A DNA stretch of 64,000 bases from CAMDPA01 sp965223035 (GCA_965223035.1 OZ244980.1:4278001-4342000), one strand, 5' to 3'. Counted from the stretch's first letter, positions 1 to 9,617 are shown. The notes: a model not told the origin generated them from the letters alone. Translations and numbers: made by a program.

Positions 1-2417
1 AAGTCAACTCTGACATGGGTGGGCGCCTCGAATTCAGCGACCGGCAATGAGATCGCAACGGGTACTGTGCCGCGCACAAACGCATTGACGGGGATGCCCA
101 GCCGCGCGCGATCGCTTTGCGTGAGGCGAGTGGTAATGCGCAGCGGCGGCTGATCGACGTCTTCTGCGCCGAGCTGGCGGTGAAAGGCGATTTTGGCACG
201 TACGCCTGAGATCAAAAACTCGCCGCCGCCCTCAACAGAATGCTCTGAAACATCGAAGTTCAGATTGGCGTCTCGCACATCATGTCGTCCAAACACATTA
301 TCCGACCGGCCCCGCGTCACCTTGATCTTGCCGGCGACCTTGGGCTGCTGATCGCTCATGGCCGACCCCAACGGCAGCTCGATCTGCAGCTGCGCATCGA
401 CGTTACCGCCGGGCCGGATCCCCGGAATCTCGATCACCGGCTCGTCCGATGAGGGCGGATTGACAATCGCCAATGCGGCGGCGACGGCTCCTTTGCCGCG
501 AAATGTCAGCTGACCCCAGGCGTCTGGTTTTGACACCTCATCCGACGACAAGCTGACATCGCTCAGCACAAGCTTGCGCCTGGTCGATGGCTCTATAACG
601 GCCCGTGGCGCCGTCACCGCAAGGTTATCGCCGTCGATTTTGATCGCCATGCGAGGGATGTCGACCACCGGGAGCCCGGGCCAGGGGTCCAATGCGATAT
701 CGGCCGCTTCAATGGCGATCGTGGTGTGAACGTTGACACGGCCCGCACCACCATCATCCGCGGGGCCCGAAGGCAAAAACCGTATTGAGAATTCGCCGGA
801 CAGAATGCGGCCAGAGCGGATCTGCTTAGCGGTCCACAGCCGTGTTTCCGGCGCAAGGGCGGCCGGCCAGATCAGCTTGGCGGCCTGTGAGCTCATGGCC
901 GACAACGTGCCCGAGACGACCGCCTGCCCGGATGGGGCTCGACCGCGGACCAGTCCCTTCAGGTCGACTTCGCCGCCAGCAACCTTCAGCTGCGCCCGCT
1001 CGATCTTGAAGCCCATGCTCGAATATTGCCCACGCAGCGAAAAGGTCTCGATCGGCTGTGCGTCAACCCCCATCCTGGGAGCGGCCATAGCGCCGTCCGT
1101 GGCCTCGATCGACACCTCCCACGGGGCATCGGACAGCGCGGGAATGGTGATGGCGCCACGCAAGGTCGCCCAGCTCTGCCCTGACCGGAGCGTTGATGGC
1201 TCAAGACTGATCCGTCGGGAACCGCGCGCGTAATGCAGCAGCAGCCGCCCACCGTCGATCGGCATTCGTCCAGCGCCCGGCCAGCCAGGCATAATCGCGC
1301 CGGCGCCAACTTGGACCTCAAAGCGCGCGCCGATCAGCTCGCCAGACGACCGCGACAGCTCCATGGCGCCAGTCCCGCTCACCGGAAAATCCAACACCGA
1401 CAACGCCCCCAACTGCGGCACCGTCGCCGCAATCGTGCGCGGGATCAAATCAGCCAACCTCGCCCGCACCAGCACCGATTCGGCGGCATCATTGTTCTCG
1501 GCCACCACCGATAGACGCCAACGGCCGCCCGTCGTTGCAAATCTCGCCTCGCCGGAGAGAACGCTGCCGTCGCGACCATGCTCAAGCACAAACTCGGCAT
1601 TGCTCACCCGCCAGACCGCTTGCTCCTGACCGGTGTCTAAAATCAGGGTGGCGTTGCGTAAGCCAACCCCGTTGAGAAACGCTGCAGCGCCACTGCCGCG
1701 GCGCGCCTGTCCGACAAGATCGACAATCGTCTTTGCGAGCGCAACTTCGCGCGCGGCGTCGACCGGATGGCCGCGACCACTGGCGGGGTGGGGCTGCAAC
1801 TGCGGTCCAGCTGGCTTGTGCCGCCACCCAAATTGACCGGTCGGTTGAGCGTTTGGCGGCCGCTGACCTCCGCCATCCGGGAGCGAAAGAACCAGGCCTT
1901 GATCCCGCGAATACAAGAGCTGCAGCGTTGGTTCCACCAACACGATTCTGGCCGGTGCAATGAGCCCGGCCATCAGCGCGTCGACATTGAGCCGGACTGC
2001 CGCGACGGGCGCAACCGCCACCGTCAGCCCCTGCTCGTCGGAGAAGCGCACGTTCAACAGGCGAAATTCGAACCCGCCTGACGGTGTCATGTGCACTGCG
2101 GCATTTTCCACATTGACGCGCAGTCCCGGCAAGTCTGCCTCGATCCCGCGCGCGATCGGATCGGCAAGCCGTTCCAGCGAGATCGGCCCGTTCAGTAGAC
2201 GGACATAAAGAATGCCGCCCGCGATCATAGTGAGCAGCAGCGATGGGACCAGCAATCGGGTCGCAACCCTATATGAAATGCCAGATAGGCGGCGCAGCCA
2301 GGACCTGTGGCCCGGGCCGGAGGGGCCGGTCGCGCGGGATCCGCCCCGAGCGCCACCCGCCCTACGGGGTCGGTCATCGGCAGGTCTGTCAGAACTGTCT
2401 GGTGTATTAGTGTTCAA
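1..2417 (-). CDS. AsmA/YhdP-like DUF3971 envelope protein, N-terminal part
   Basis: The frame is open to the window edge, giving about 805 residues of a longer protein. It starts with a Pro/Arg-rich cytoplasmic stretch, then one membrane segment (about residues 53-73, VPSLLLTMIAGGILYV), then long beta-rich sequence with short motifs such as MTPSGGFEFRLLNVRF and LRNATLILD. This is the layout of the AsmA/TamB/YhdP group, whose members are thought to be inner-membrane anchored bridges for lipid transport to the outer membrane. The start is a TTG seven codons after an in-frame TGA, because the first ATG lies inside the membrane segment. The family call rests on architecture and composition, and the C-terminal AsmA domain is outside the window. 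The gene is divergent from bcp. Confidence 0.8.
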   Translation of the reverse strand, partial: MNTNTPDSSDRPADDRPRRAGGARGGSRATGPSGPGHRSWLRRLSGISYRVATRLLVPSLLLTMIAGGILYVRLLNGPISLERLADPIARGIEADLPGLRVNVENAAVHMTPSGGFEFRLLNVRFSDEQGLTVAVAPVAAVRLNVDALMAGLIAPARIVLVEPTLQLLYSRDQGLVLSLPDGGGQRPPNAQPTGQFGWRHKPAGPQLQPHPASGRGHPVDAAREVALAKTIVDLVGQARRGSGAAAFLNGVGLRNATLILDTGQEQAVWRVSNAEFVLEHGRDGSVLSGEARFATTGGRWRLSVVAENNDAAESVLVRARLADLIPRTIAATVPQLGALSVLDFPVSGTGAMELSRSSGELIGARFEVQVGAGAIMPGWPGAGRMPIDGGRLLLHYARGSRRISLEPSTLRSGQSWATLRGAITIPALSDAPWEVSIEATDGAMAAPRMGVDAQPIETFSLRGQYSSMGFKIERAQLKVAGGEVDLKGLVRGRAPSGQAVVSGTLSAMSSQAAKLIWPAALAPETRLWTAKQIRSGRILSGEFSIRFLPSGPADDGGAGRVNVHTTIAIEAADIALDPWPGLPVVDIPRMAIKIDGDNLAVTAPRAVIEPSTRRKLVLSDVSLSSDEVSKPDAWGQLTFRGKGAVAAALAIVNPPSSDEPVIEIPGIRPGGNVDAQLQIELPLGSAMSDQQPKVAGKIKVTRGRSDNVFGRHDVRDANLNFDVSEHSVEGGGEFLISGVRAKIAFHRQLGAEDVDQPPLRITTRLTQSDRARLGIPVNAFVRGTVPVAISLPVAEFEAPTHVRVD

Positions 2418-2675
2418 TATCCAAAACCACCAAGATCACGCCGCACCGTCGACCGTGCATCAGCTGCCGATGCCTCGGCGCAAAGAGCCGGCTGAGTGCC
2501 GCGCCCAATGCCACACCTCACAGCACGCCCAAACCAGAGCGCGCGTATCCAAGGATCAAAAATCCACGCCCGTTACCGTTTGCAAGCGGTGCGTAGATTG
2601 TCGGTCGGATTGCCGTGACGTATGAATCCAACCGGCTTGTGAAGGCTTAAAAGCGTCAAAAGAAAGGCATGATCT

Positions 2676-3143
2676 ATGGTTGAGGAAGGTAACAAAGCGC
2701 CGAATATCGCTCTGCAAACGGACGATGGCAAAACCACCAAGCTCGCTCAGCTCAAAGGGCGCCCGGTCGTCCTGTACTTTTATCCAAAGGATGACACCAA
2801 GGGCTGCACCGCGGAGGCACAGGACTTCACAGAACTGCAGCAGGCTTTCGAGGATGCCGATGCCGAAGTCATCGGCGTGTCGCCTGATGATATGGGGAGC
2901 CACAAGAAGTTCCGCAGCAAATTCGATCTGACCGTGAAGTTGGCATCAGACGTCGATAAGTCGATCTGCGAAGCATTTGGTGTTTGGGTAGAAAAATCCA
3001 TGTATGGCAAAAAATACATGGGTGTAGAGCGTTCAACCTTCCTCATTGATAGGTCTGGCAACGTCGCCAAAGCTTGGCGCAAGGTCAAGGTACCAGGTCA
3101 CGCCGAGCAGGTGCTTGCAGCCGTCCAGGCACTAAAAAACTGA
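2676..3143 (+). CDS. bcp: Peroxiredoxin Bcp/PrxQ (thiol peroxidase)
   Basis: This 155-residue protein has the usual Bcp length and fold. It reduces hydroperoxides with a peroxidatic cysteine and is recycled by thioredoxin in the cytoplasm. The active-site segment is YFYPKDDTKGCTAEAQDF with Cys44. The usual proline before GCT is a lysine here. The resolving cysteine found five residues downstream in many PrxQ proteins is absent (EAQDF), but Cys98 in SICEAFGVW could serve. An AAAGG ribosome binding site precedes ATG. The DUF455 gene starts 6 nt after the stop, so the two are probably cotranscribed. Confidence 0.95.
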   Translation: MVEEGNKAPNIALQTDDGKTTKLAQLKGRPVVLYFYPKDDTKGCTAEAQDFTELQQAFEDADAEVIGVSPDDMGSHKKFRSKFDLTVKLASDVDKSICEAFGVWVEKSMYGKKYMGVERSTFLIDRSGNVAKAWRKVKVPGHAEQVLAAVQALKN

Positions 3144-3149
3144 ACGGCA

Positions 3150-4019
3150 ATGACGTTAGCTTCGGATCGCCAGCCAGGCACCACTGGGGAAATTGAGGCA
3201 GCCCATGCCATCCTGGCAGAGGCTGCGGTGGCGATCGTCCGCTGCCCCTCGCCGGCCGGCAAGGTGGCACTTGCCACGACCACCGCTCGACGCTGGCGAG
3301 ACGGTCAACTCTCGTTGGCCGTGATCAGTCCGGCCTTCCACCTGCCCAAGCATCCGGGCCGGCCAAGCCGACCGCGGTTGCTGCCGCCTCGAGAGATGGC
3401 ACGGCGGTCGGCGCACGGCGCAAAAGGACGGTTCGCCCTGCTCCATGCGATGGCCCACATCGAGCTTAACGCGGTCGACATGACCTGGGACTTGCTGGCC
3501 CGCTTCGCCCGTGCGCCGATGCCACGAGCCTTTTTCGATGATTGGGTGCAGGTTGGCCTGGAAGAGGCGCGGCATTTCGATTTGGTCTCGCACCGTCTGG
3601 CCAAGCTCGGCGGTACCTACGGCGATTTGCCGGCCCACAATGGTCTTTGGCAAGCTGCCCAGGCGACCGGTCATGATCTGATGGCCCGCCTAGCGGTGGT
3701 GCCGCTGGTGTTGGAAGCAAGGGGATTGGACGTCAGCCCAGCCATGATCGAAAGCCTGCGGCAATCAGGCGATACCGATTCCGCGCAGGTGCTGGACGTG
3801 ATCTACCGCGACGAGAAGCGACATGTGGCCTGCGGCATGCGATGGTTCCGCCACATCTGCCAGCGCCGCCGTTTGGCGCCAGAACCCACCTTCCAAGCCC
3901 TCGTCCGCGCCAACTTCCGCGGCCCCATCAAGCCGCCGTTCAACGATCAAGCCCGCTCCGAGGCCGGGCTGACACCGGGGTTTTACAAGCCGCTGTCCGC
4001 GATGGGGGCACCACCTTAG
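3150..4019 (+). CDS. DUF455 ferritin-like protein
   Basis: The 289 residues match the DUF455 family, a ferritin-like helical bundle. Three Glu/His motifs that would bind metal are visible: HAMAHIELNAVDMTWDL (about 99-115), EEARHFDLVSHRL (about 138-150) and DEKRHVACGMRWF (about 221-233). Family members are soluble and cytoplasmic, and their reaction is not established. The gene follows bcp directly, which fits a role in oxidative stress or metal handling. That role is inferred from the neighbour. Confidence 0.85.
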   Translation: MTLASDRQPGTTGEIEAAHAILAEAAVAIVRCPSPAGKVALATTTARRWRDGQLSLAVISPAFHLPKHPGRPSRPRLLPPREMARRSAHGAKGRFALLHAMAHIELNAVDMTWDLLARFARAPMPRAFFDDWVQVGLEEARHFDLVSHRLAKLGGTYGDLPAHNGLWQAAQATGHDLMARLAVVPLVLEARGLDVSPAMIESLRQSGDTDSAQVLDVIYRDEKRHVACGMRWFRHICQRRRLAPEPTFQALVRANFRGPIKPPFNDQARSEAGLTPGFYKPLSAMGAPP

Positions 4020-4170
4020 ATCGTGTCCGGCGTCGGCGGACGAGCCGCGCCGGCACCTGCTAGCATCGGGCGGCCAAATGTGTGGTGCTGGTGATGTCCC
4101 GCGCCGCGCGATGGCGATGTTCTATGACAGCGGAGGCACCGGACCCGCCGGCCGCTGCGGCTGCAAGGTA

Positions 4171-4235
4171 CTAGAGCAACCTGCCTTTAATCGGAATCGG
4201 CGTTGCGGTTCCGATTTAAGGCGCGATGATCTAGG
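4171..4235. repeat. Family 1 palindromic repeat, chimeric hairpin (B-left/A-right)
   Basis: The left arm reads GAGCAACCTGCCTTTAATCGG, as in module B of the longer copies. The right arm reads GGTTCCGATTTAAGGCGC and ends GATGATC, as in module A. It sits in the spacer before the MFS gene. The copy just after that gene has the reciprocal arm combination. Confidence 0.85.
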
Positions 4236-4277
4236 TTTCTGACAATAGTATTGCGATGATCGGCGTCTCGATGGCAG

Positions 4278-5528
4278 ATGACCGACCCCATCCACCGAGG
4301 CAAAAGGCGCATGCACGCGGTTTCTTCGTTTTTCATCAATCGCAACGTGGTGTTGCTGTCGCTGGCGCAATCGTTCGCCAACACGCTGCAGACCATGGGC
4401 ATTGCGACGACGCCGTTGGCGGCATACATGCTCCTTGGCGACGACAAGTCGCTGGCCACCCTACCCATCGTGTTCGTCCATCTGGGCTTGATGACGGCCA
4501 CGGTTCCAGCCTCGCTGCTGATGAACAGGTTCGGACGCCGCGCCGGTTTTTCGATCGGTGCCATGATCGGCATCACCTCCGGCGCCGTCGGCGTCTGGTC
4601 CGTGTTCGAAATGAGTTTGTGGGGTCTTTGCCTGACCTCTTTTCTGCAGGGCGCAACGCTGGCGGTGTCCTGGTATTATCGCTTTGCCGCGGCCGACTGT
4701 GCGCCGCCGGGGCTCAGAGCCCGGGCCATATCGCTGGTGCTGCTCGGCGGCATCCTGGCAGGTATCATCGGCCCCGAATCGGCCAAGTGGGCCAAGGAAT
4801 TGCTCGCACCGGTCACGTTTGCCGGGGTCTACGTGATGTTTTCCGTGATGTGCCTGATAACGCTTCTGATCGTCAGTCAGCTCACCATTCCGCCGCCGAC
4901 CGCCGAGGAGCGGCATGAACCGGCCCGCCCGATGGCCGAGATTGCCCGCCAGCCAGCCTTCATCGTCGCCGTCTTATCATCGATGGTGGGTTATGGCGTC
5001 ATGACGGTGCTGATGACGGCGACGCCGCTGGCGATGTTGGGCTGTGGCTTCGTGTTCGAAGATAGCGCAACGGTGATTCAATTCCACTCGGTTTCGATGT
5101 TCGCTCCGGCGCTGTTCACCGGCTACCTGATCATTCGCTTTGGCGTGCTGACCATCATCGGCATCGGCGCCTTGCTGCTGTCGGGCGCTGTGGTGGTCGC
5201 GATGTCCGGCATTACCTTTGCCAATTTCCTAGTCGCCAACGTGCTCGTCGGCGTCGGCTGGAACTTCTGCTTTATCGGCGGCTCGACCTTGCTCACCACC
5301 GTCTACCGGACCTCCGAACGGGCCAAAACGCAGGCCGCGCACGACTTTGCCGAGTACACCATGACCGCCATCGCCGCTTTGATGGCCGGCATCGTGCTGG
5401 CCGGTTCCGGCTGGGCCTCCGTCAACCTGATTGCAATTCCGTTGATCTTGGTCGTCATCGCCTCGACACTTTGGCTTTATTGCAAGCAGGGGCACGTCGA
5501 ACTCGCAGCTCAGCCGGGTCGAGCGTGA
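4278..5528 (+). CDS. MFS transporter
   Basis: This 416-residue, highly hydrophobic protein is consistent with 12 membrane helices. The segment LLMNRFGRRAGFSIGAMIGI around residue 75 is the loop 2-3 motif A of the major facilitator superfamily. The substrate cannot be told. It is a single-gene unit with no regulator or enzyme neighbour, and its start ATG lies about 40 bp after a family 1 repeat. Chimeric family 1 hairpins flank it on both sides. Confidence 0.85.
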   Translation: MTDPIHRGKRRMHAVSSFFINRNVVLLSLAQSFANTLQTMGIATTPLAAYMLLGDDKSLATLPIVFVHLGLMTATVPASLLMNRFGRRAGFSIGAMIGITSGAVGVWSVFEMSLWGLCLTSFLQGATLAVSWYYRFAAADCAPPGLRARAISLVLLGGILAGIIGPESAKWAKELLAPVTFAGVYVMFSVMCLITLLIVSQLTIPPPTAEERHEPARPMAEIARQPAFIVAVLSSMVGYGVMTVLMTATPLAMLGCGFVFEDSATVIQFHSVSMFAPALFTGYLIIRFGVLTIIGIGALLLSGAVVVAMSGITFANFLVANVLVGVGWNFCFIGGSTLLTTVYRTSERAKTQAAHDFAEYTMTAIAALMAGIVLAGSGWASVNLIAIPLILVVIASTLWLYCKQGHVELAAQPGRA

Positions 5529-5553
5529 GGCCGCAAACGTCACATCAAGAGCG

Positions 5554-5681
5554 TGTCAGCGCGTGCTGGAACCATCCTGTTTCCGCGCCCGACCAGCCAA
5601 ACAGGCGTGCCATGGGATGGCATGGGATGGCCGGGCGGGGCAGCGGGCTGGCCCGGTTGAACTGCCTGAGGTGGACATGAT
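5554..5681. repeat. Family 2 intergenic repeat, degenerate
   Basis: The 5' end (GCTGGAACCATCCTG) and the 3' end (GCCTGAGGTGGACATGATCT) match the ends of the better-preserved family 2 copies. The middle is diverged and contains a short duplication, ATGGGATGGC. It abuts a family 1 hairpin. Confidence 0.6.
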
Positions 5682-5742
5682 CTAGATCATCGCGCCTTTA
5701 ATCGGGATCGTTCCGCTTCCGATTAAAGGCAGGTTGCTCTAG
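5682..5742. repeat. Family 1 palindromic repeat, chimeric hairpin (A-left/B-right)
   Basis: The left arm is GATCATCGCGCCTTTAATCGG. The right arm is CCGATTAAAGGCAGGTTGCT. The last bases of the repeat supply the TAG stop codon of the minus-strand periplasmic protein gene that ends here. Confidence 0.85.
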
Positions 5743-6539
5743 CCCGCCTGTGCGTAGCGCCGGTGTTGGGCTCCGGAGATCAGCGAGCGTCCGGTGTCGG
5801 CGTCGATCACTTGGATGCCAAGCCGGAGCGCCTCGCGGTTGCTGATTTCAGCCTGTTTCGTGCCGGGCGGCGATAAGGCCGCCGACATGAACGCCATGTC
5901 AGCTCCGATATCGGTCATATACTCAGCGATCAGCAAAATCATGTCTTGGGTATCCGCCACCGCTCTTTGCATGTCGGCCATCTTGAGTCGCCGCTGACCA
6001 GCCGCCAATTGAAAGCTGTGGAACACCAACTTGGCACGCGAACCTTTGACCCGATAGCTGCGACCGTTGATCGGGTCCCGGCCACCGAGAAAGGCCAGCG
6101 CACAAGCACTGATGCAGCGAGCGCGGCGCCCAGCGACATAGGTGCGGACCCGATTGCGATGAAAATATCGACCCATGCGCAACGCGTCGACAATCGCGCC
6201 ACCCGGCGAGTTGAGCCACACCGTAACCGGCTGATCGGCCGGCAGGCGAGCGAGGAATTCCTCAACCCTTTTGCCATCGCCAGGCTCGATGATGCCGGTG
6301 ATGTTCACCACACTGACATGCGCGCTGGCCTGACGCAGCTTGATTTCGAGGGCGCCCGCCGACGTCGCCATCGTGATACCTCCAAGCCAGGTCACCAAAA
6401 GCCATGACAAGCAGGTGACAGCGGGACGCATCGCCCCCCGGACAGCGCGCAGATGAATGAGAAGGTGATCGAGCATGGTCAGAGTTGCCGCAATTGTCGC
6501 TGATGAAACTGGGAGGAGGGATGACGCAGGTGGGTTCAT
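5739..6539 (-). CDS. Periplasmic ClpP/crotonase-fold protein (SPGG type), second of a pair
   Basis: The 266-residue protein has an N-terminal hydrophobic export segment (LSWLLVTWLGGITMATSAGA, about residues 44-63). A ClpP/SppA-like domain follows, with LNSPGGAIVDALRMG (about 109-123) and CISACALAFLGG (about 142-153). In ClpP-fold proteases the SPGG loop forms the oxyanion site and a serine in the second motif is the nucleophile. The Ser between the two cysteines is the likely equivalent here. Its ATG overlaps the stop of the upstream paralogue by 4 nt (ATGA), so the two are translationally coupled. Protease activity is inferred from the motifs. Confidence 0.75.
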   Translation of the reverse strand: MNPPASSLLPVSSATIAATLTMLDHLLIHLRAVRGAMRPAVTCLSWLLVTWLGGITMATSAGALEIKLRQASAHVSVVNITGIIEPGDGKRVEEFLARLPADQPVTVWLNSPGGAIVDALRMGRYFHRNRVRTYVAGRRARCISACALAFLGGRDPINGRSYRVKGSRAKLVFHSFQLAAGQRRLKMADMQRAVADTQDMILLIAEYMTDIGADMAFMSAALSPPGTKQAEISNREALRLGIQVIDADTGRSLISGAQHRRYAQAG

Positions 6540-7363
6540 GAGCCCGGCCTCTTGCGCGGCGAGCGCTCAGCAGCAATCAGCCGGGCTTGCGCTTCATCGA
6601 GCACATGGATCCCCATCTCCAGGCTTTCTTGGTCCGAGACGAAGTACATGCTCTCCGTCGGATTCCGCAGCATCAATTTGAGCTTGTCTAACCCCTCGCC
6701 GATCCGCCGCAGGTAGGCGACGATTTCGCGCGTAACGGCCTGGGCCTGCAAGACCTGCCTGTTGTAATCAGCCTTGGTGTAGATCCGCGATGGATCGTAG
6801 GATTCGTTACGAAACTGGTGAAAGCCCAGCTTGCCGCCTGTCGGCTTGATGCGCATGGCAGCTTTGCTGCGCTGGTCGCGGCCGCCGAGAAACGCCAGGG
6901 CGCATGCGCTCGAGCAGCTGCCGCCGCCGCCCTTGACCAGGGTTGCGATGCCACGCTCGAAGAAATAGGTGCCAAGCCGCAATCCCTCGGAGAGCTTGCC
7001 GCCGGGTGAGTTGAGCATAATCGTCACCGGCCGCCCGCGAGCGTGACGCTGCACCAACCTTCTGACTTTGGTGAGCTCTCCGCCCATGATCGGGCCGTTC
7101 ATCAATAGCATCAGGCTGTCCCTGCGGCCGGTCTCCAGCACGCCAACCTCGGCGGCCTCGAGCTGAGCGGCACAGGCGATGGCGCAACCGATTACCAGCG
7201 CGAAACGGCCGGCGACCCAGCGCACGGCCCCCACGCGACGCTGAGCGCCCGGTCGGCCGCGGCCAAGCCCTGCACCGTGCAAATTTTGCATCGAAACGAC
7301 CATCATATGTGATCCCCGAGGACGCGTGCGGTGTGACGCCAGATCCGGCGCCCTGTCACCCAA
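6536..7363 (-). CDS. Periplasmic ClpP/crotonase-fold protein (SPGG type), first of a pair
   Basis: This is a 275-residue paralogue of the gene that follows it. An export segment (FALVIGCAIACAAQLEAAE, about 54-72) precedes LNSPGGKLSEGLRLG and CSSACALAFLGGRD, the two motifs of the ClpP-like fold. The first ATG gives a long hydrophilic leader. An ATG 19 codons later (MMVVSMQNLHG) is a possible alternative start. Paralogous SPGG proteins in tandem suggest a hetero-oligomer or diverged substrate preference, but nothing here shows the substrate. Confidence 0.75.
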   Translation of the reverse strand: MGDRAPDLASHRTRPRGSHMMVVSMQNLHGAGLGRGRPGAQRRVGAVRWVAGRFALVIGCAIACAAQLEAAEVGVLETGRRDSLMLLMNGPIMGGELTKVRRLVQRHARGRPVTIMLNSPGGKLSEGLRLGTYFFERGIATLVKGGGGSCSSACALAFLGGRDQRSKAAMRIKPTGGKLGFHQFRNESYDPSRIYTKADYNRQVLQAQAVTREIVAYLRRIGEGLDKLKLMLRNPTESMYFVSDQESLEMGIHVLDEAQARLIAAERSPRKRPGS

Positions 7364-7498
7364 TGTGGCGGCAACGGGTCGTCCGCGCTGTTCCTGAGGA
7401 TACAGTCGTTAAACCCAGTGCAATCACATTGCTTTTAAAGCGTTGCGGGACCGCTCCGTGGAGGCCTGTCGATGCTTCTCGAACAATCTTGGCGCTGC

Positions 7499-9154
7499 CT
7501 AGATGGCGCGCTGCTGCTGCATGGAACGGGCCATCGCGGCAGCAGCGAGAAGGGCTTGAAGGCCGACCTGCGCCATCTGGTGTTTGCGGTTGATGGCCAA
7601 CGCCCGGTCGTAGTCCCGCTTAGCCCGCAGCGCGTCGCCGCGCGCTGCGTAGGAGCGTCCGCGCAACGCATAGCTATCCGAATTCGCCTTGATCGCCAGC
7701 GCTGAGCTGAACGTCTCGATTGCTGTTAAATGGTCGCCGGCGAGGGCCAACACCACACCCTTATTCTGCAACGCCAGAACGAAATTGGGGTCAAGCGCCA
7801 GCGCCTTGTCGAAATCCGCCATAGCCGAGTCTCGCTGATGGCGCCGCAAGTGCGCGACGCCACGGCAGTTATAGGCGGCCGGCAAGCGCGCATTGATCCA
7901 GATCGCCTTGGCGCACGCCGCAGCGGCCTGGGCGGGACGACCGGCTGCCAGCAAGGCGCGCCCGCGCTCCAGATGCGCGACGACGTAGCCGGGATCCAAC
8001 TTGATCGAGCGATCAAAATCGGCCATTGCGCGACCGACGTCGCCGCGCCTGGCATAAACGATGCCACGCACAACGAAGCCGAACGGAAGCGTTGGCGCGC
8101 CTTCGATCAGCCGCATCCCGGTTTTGTAAGCAGCTTCCAGCTCTCCGTTCTGAAGATGTTGCTCACCGATTGCGACCAGCTCACGAACGTTTTTTGCGCG
8201 TCCAGCCGATGTGGTCCGCGCCCGCCGCGCGCGAAGCTTGTTTTGCGACACCGTATCCCGCCGACTTTTAAGGCGGGCTGCTTTGCCCACGCGCATGGGT
8301 GGCGGCGTGGGCGCGGCCTTCACCACATGGTTCCCGGCCTGCCGCGACGGCTTGATCGGCTTTGAGACCCGATCAGACCCACGCTCGGATGGCCCGCCCA
8401 CAGATGTCTCAGGGTGGGGAGCTGGCGCCGAGTAGCGCGGGTCACTGTTGATTTGCAGCAAGGCCTGACGGCGCTTGATTGTGTGCTGATCTTGAGGCCG
8501 CAGCTCAAGCAAGCGGTCGCAATCAGCAAGTGCACGCTCCACGTCACCCTTGACCATATAGGCGTCGATGCGCTCCGAGAGGGCAAAAACGTAACTGGGG
8601 GAGGCCGCGATCGCCTTCGTGAGATCCTCGATCGCTTGGTCAAATTTTCCCTGCAGCCGTCGTACGTGGCCGCGGCTGGCCAGCGCATGTGCGTTGGCAG
8701 GTCGGAGCCGGAGCGCACGATCAAAGTCGGTGATCGCCCGGCCATAATCGCGCTGTCGGGCCCGAACCAGACCGCGGTTGACGAACGCCCCGACATAGTT
8801 GGGCGCCAACCGGAGCGCCCGATTGAGATCCGCCAACGCCGCCTTCAGCCGGCCGCGACTGATGCGCATGGAAGCGCGTAAGCCGTAGGCGTCGGCGTTG
8901 CGGGGATCGAGCCGCAAGGCAGATTGGAATTCGCGCGCCGCCCGCCCGTATTCGCGCCGGTTGGCATAGGCTCGACCGCGCAGCACATGGGCAAACGACC
9001 GGCGCTTCTTGCTCGCCCGCCTGTTTACGATGACCCTTGAGCAGCCCTTGATCGCCCGCGTCCAATCCGTCGAGCGGCAATCCGTCATCGGCGTTGCCGC
9101 CAACGTCGCCGTGGTCGAGATCAGAACCGCTGTGATGGAAAGCACAGTTCGCAA
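7499..9154 (-). CDS. Secreted tetratricopeptide repeat protein
   Basis: The 551-residue product starts at TTG, with GGGGAGGAAG just upstream. The longer ATG-start version has no such site and would bury the signal peptide (VLSITAVLISTTATLAA). Two blocks of TPR units follow, about residues 50-245 and 330-540, with repeated patterns such as AITDFDRALRLRPANAHAL and AMADFDRSIKLDPGYVVAHL. A basic, Pro/Ser-rich linker separates them. TPR proteins are protein-binding scaffolds. With its signal peptide this one probably acts in the periplasm, with unknown partner. Confidence 0.85.
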   Translation of the reverse strand: MRTVLSITAVLISTTATLAATPMTDCRSTDWTRAIKGCSRVIVNRRASKKRRSFAHVLRGRAYANRREYGRAAREFQSALRLDPRNADAYGLRASMRISRGRLKAALADLNRALRLAPNYVGAFVNRGLVRARQRDYGRAITDFDRALRLRPANAHALASRGHVRRLQGKFDQAIEDLTKAIAASPSYVFALSERIDAYMVKGDVERALADCDRLLELRPQDQHTIKRRQALLQINSDPRYSAPAPHPETSVGGPSERGSDRVSKPIKPSRQAGNHVVKAAPTPPPMRVGKAARLKSRRDTVSQNKLRARRARTTSAGRAKNVRELVAIGEQHLQNGELEAAYKTGMRLIEGAPTLPFGFVVRGIVYARRGDVGRAMADFDRSIKLDPGYVVAHLERGRALLAAGRPAQAAAACAKAIWINARLPAAYNCRGVAHLRRHQRDSAMADFDKALALDPNFVLALQNKGVVLALAGDHLTAIETFSSALAIKANSDSYALRGRSYAARGDALRAKRDYDRALAINRKHQMAQVGLQALLAAAAMARSMQQQRAI

Positions 9155-9617
9155 CGTTCTTCCTCCCCTCACGCAATCGACCGCCTGATGTCTCAGGTTT
9201 GGCGAGCCGTCGATGGCACTTTGATGCACAGTGTCCAGCAGAGCTGTTCCCAATGGAACAGACCAGGCGACGGGCGTCGGCTATCGATCCGGTTCAAGGC
9301 AAGGTGATCGGAAAGGCCGGCGTGAGGGTATCGCCATCCTCAGCTTTAGCTGCGCTCACCCACGCCCTAGAGCAACCCCCATCCGGCCTCCGATCTCCGG
9401 CGGTGGCACGGGTCGCAAAGCCCCCTGCGGCCGCTCGTTCGAGGTGCCGCCGCTGGCCGGGTGGGGGCATGAGCCGGTTCTCAGATCGGTACCGCCGCAC
9501 GCAATACGGCAACGCCACACCCGCTTGCCGACGCCCATGACGCCGCCCACGACGCCGCCCACGACGCCGCCGGCAAGCAAGACAATTCGAGCCGTCCCGG
9601 CCACCGAACCGGCTGCT
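9155..9617. other. Intergenic region with 12-bp tandem triplication
   Basis: No convincing gene is seen in these roughly 460 bases. They contain three direct copies of CGCCGCCCACGA near 9,540-9,575 and a GC-rich stretch without clear hairpins. A minus-strand frame here gives a Gly/Val-rich peptide, but it begins inside the neighbouring gene and is probably a by-product of the triplication. Confidence 0.5.
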
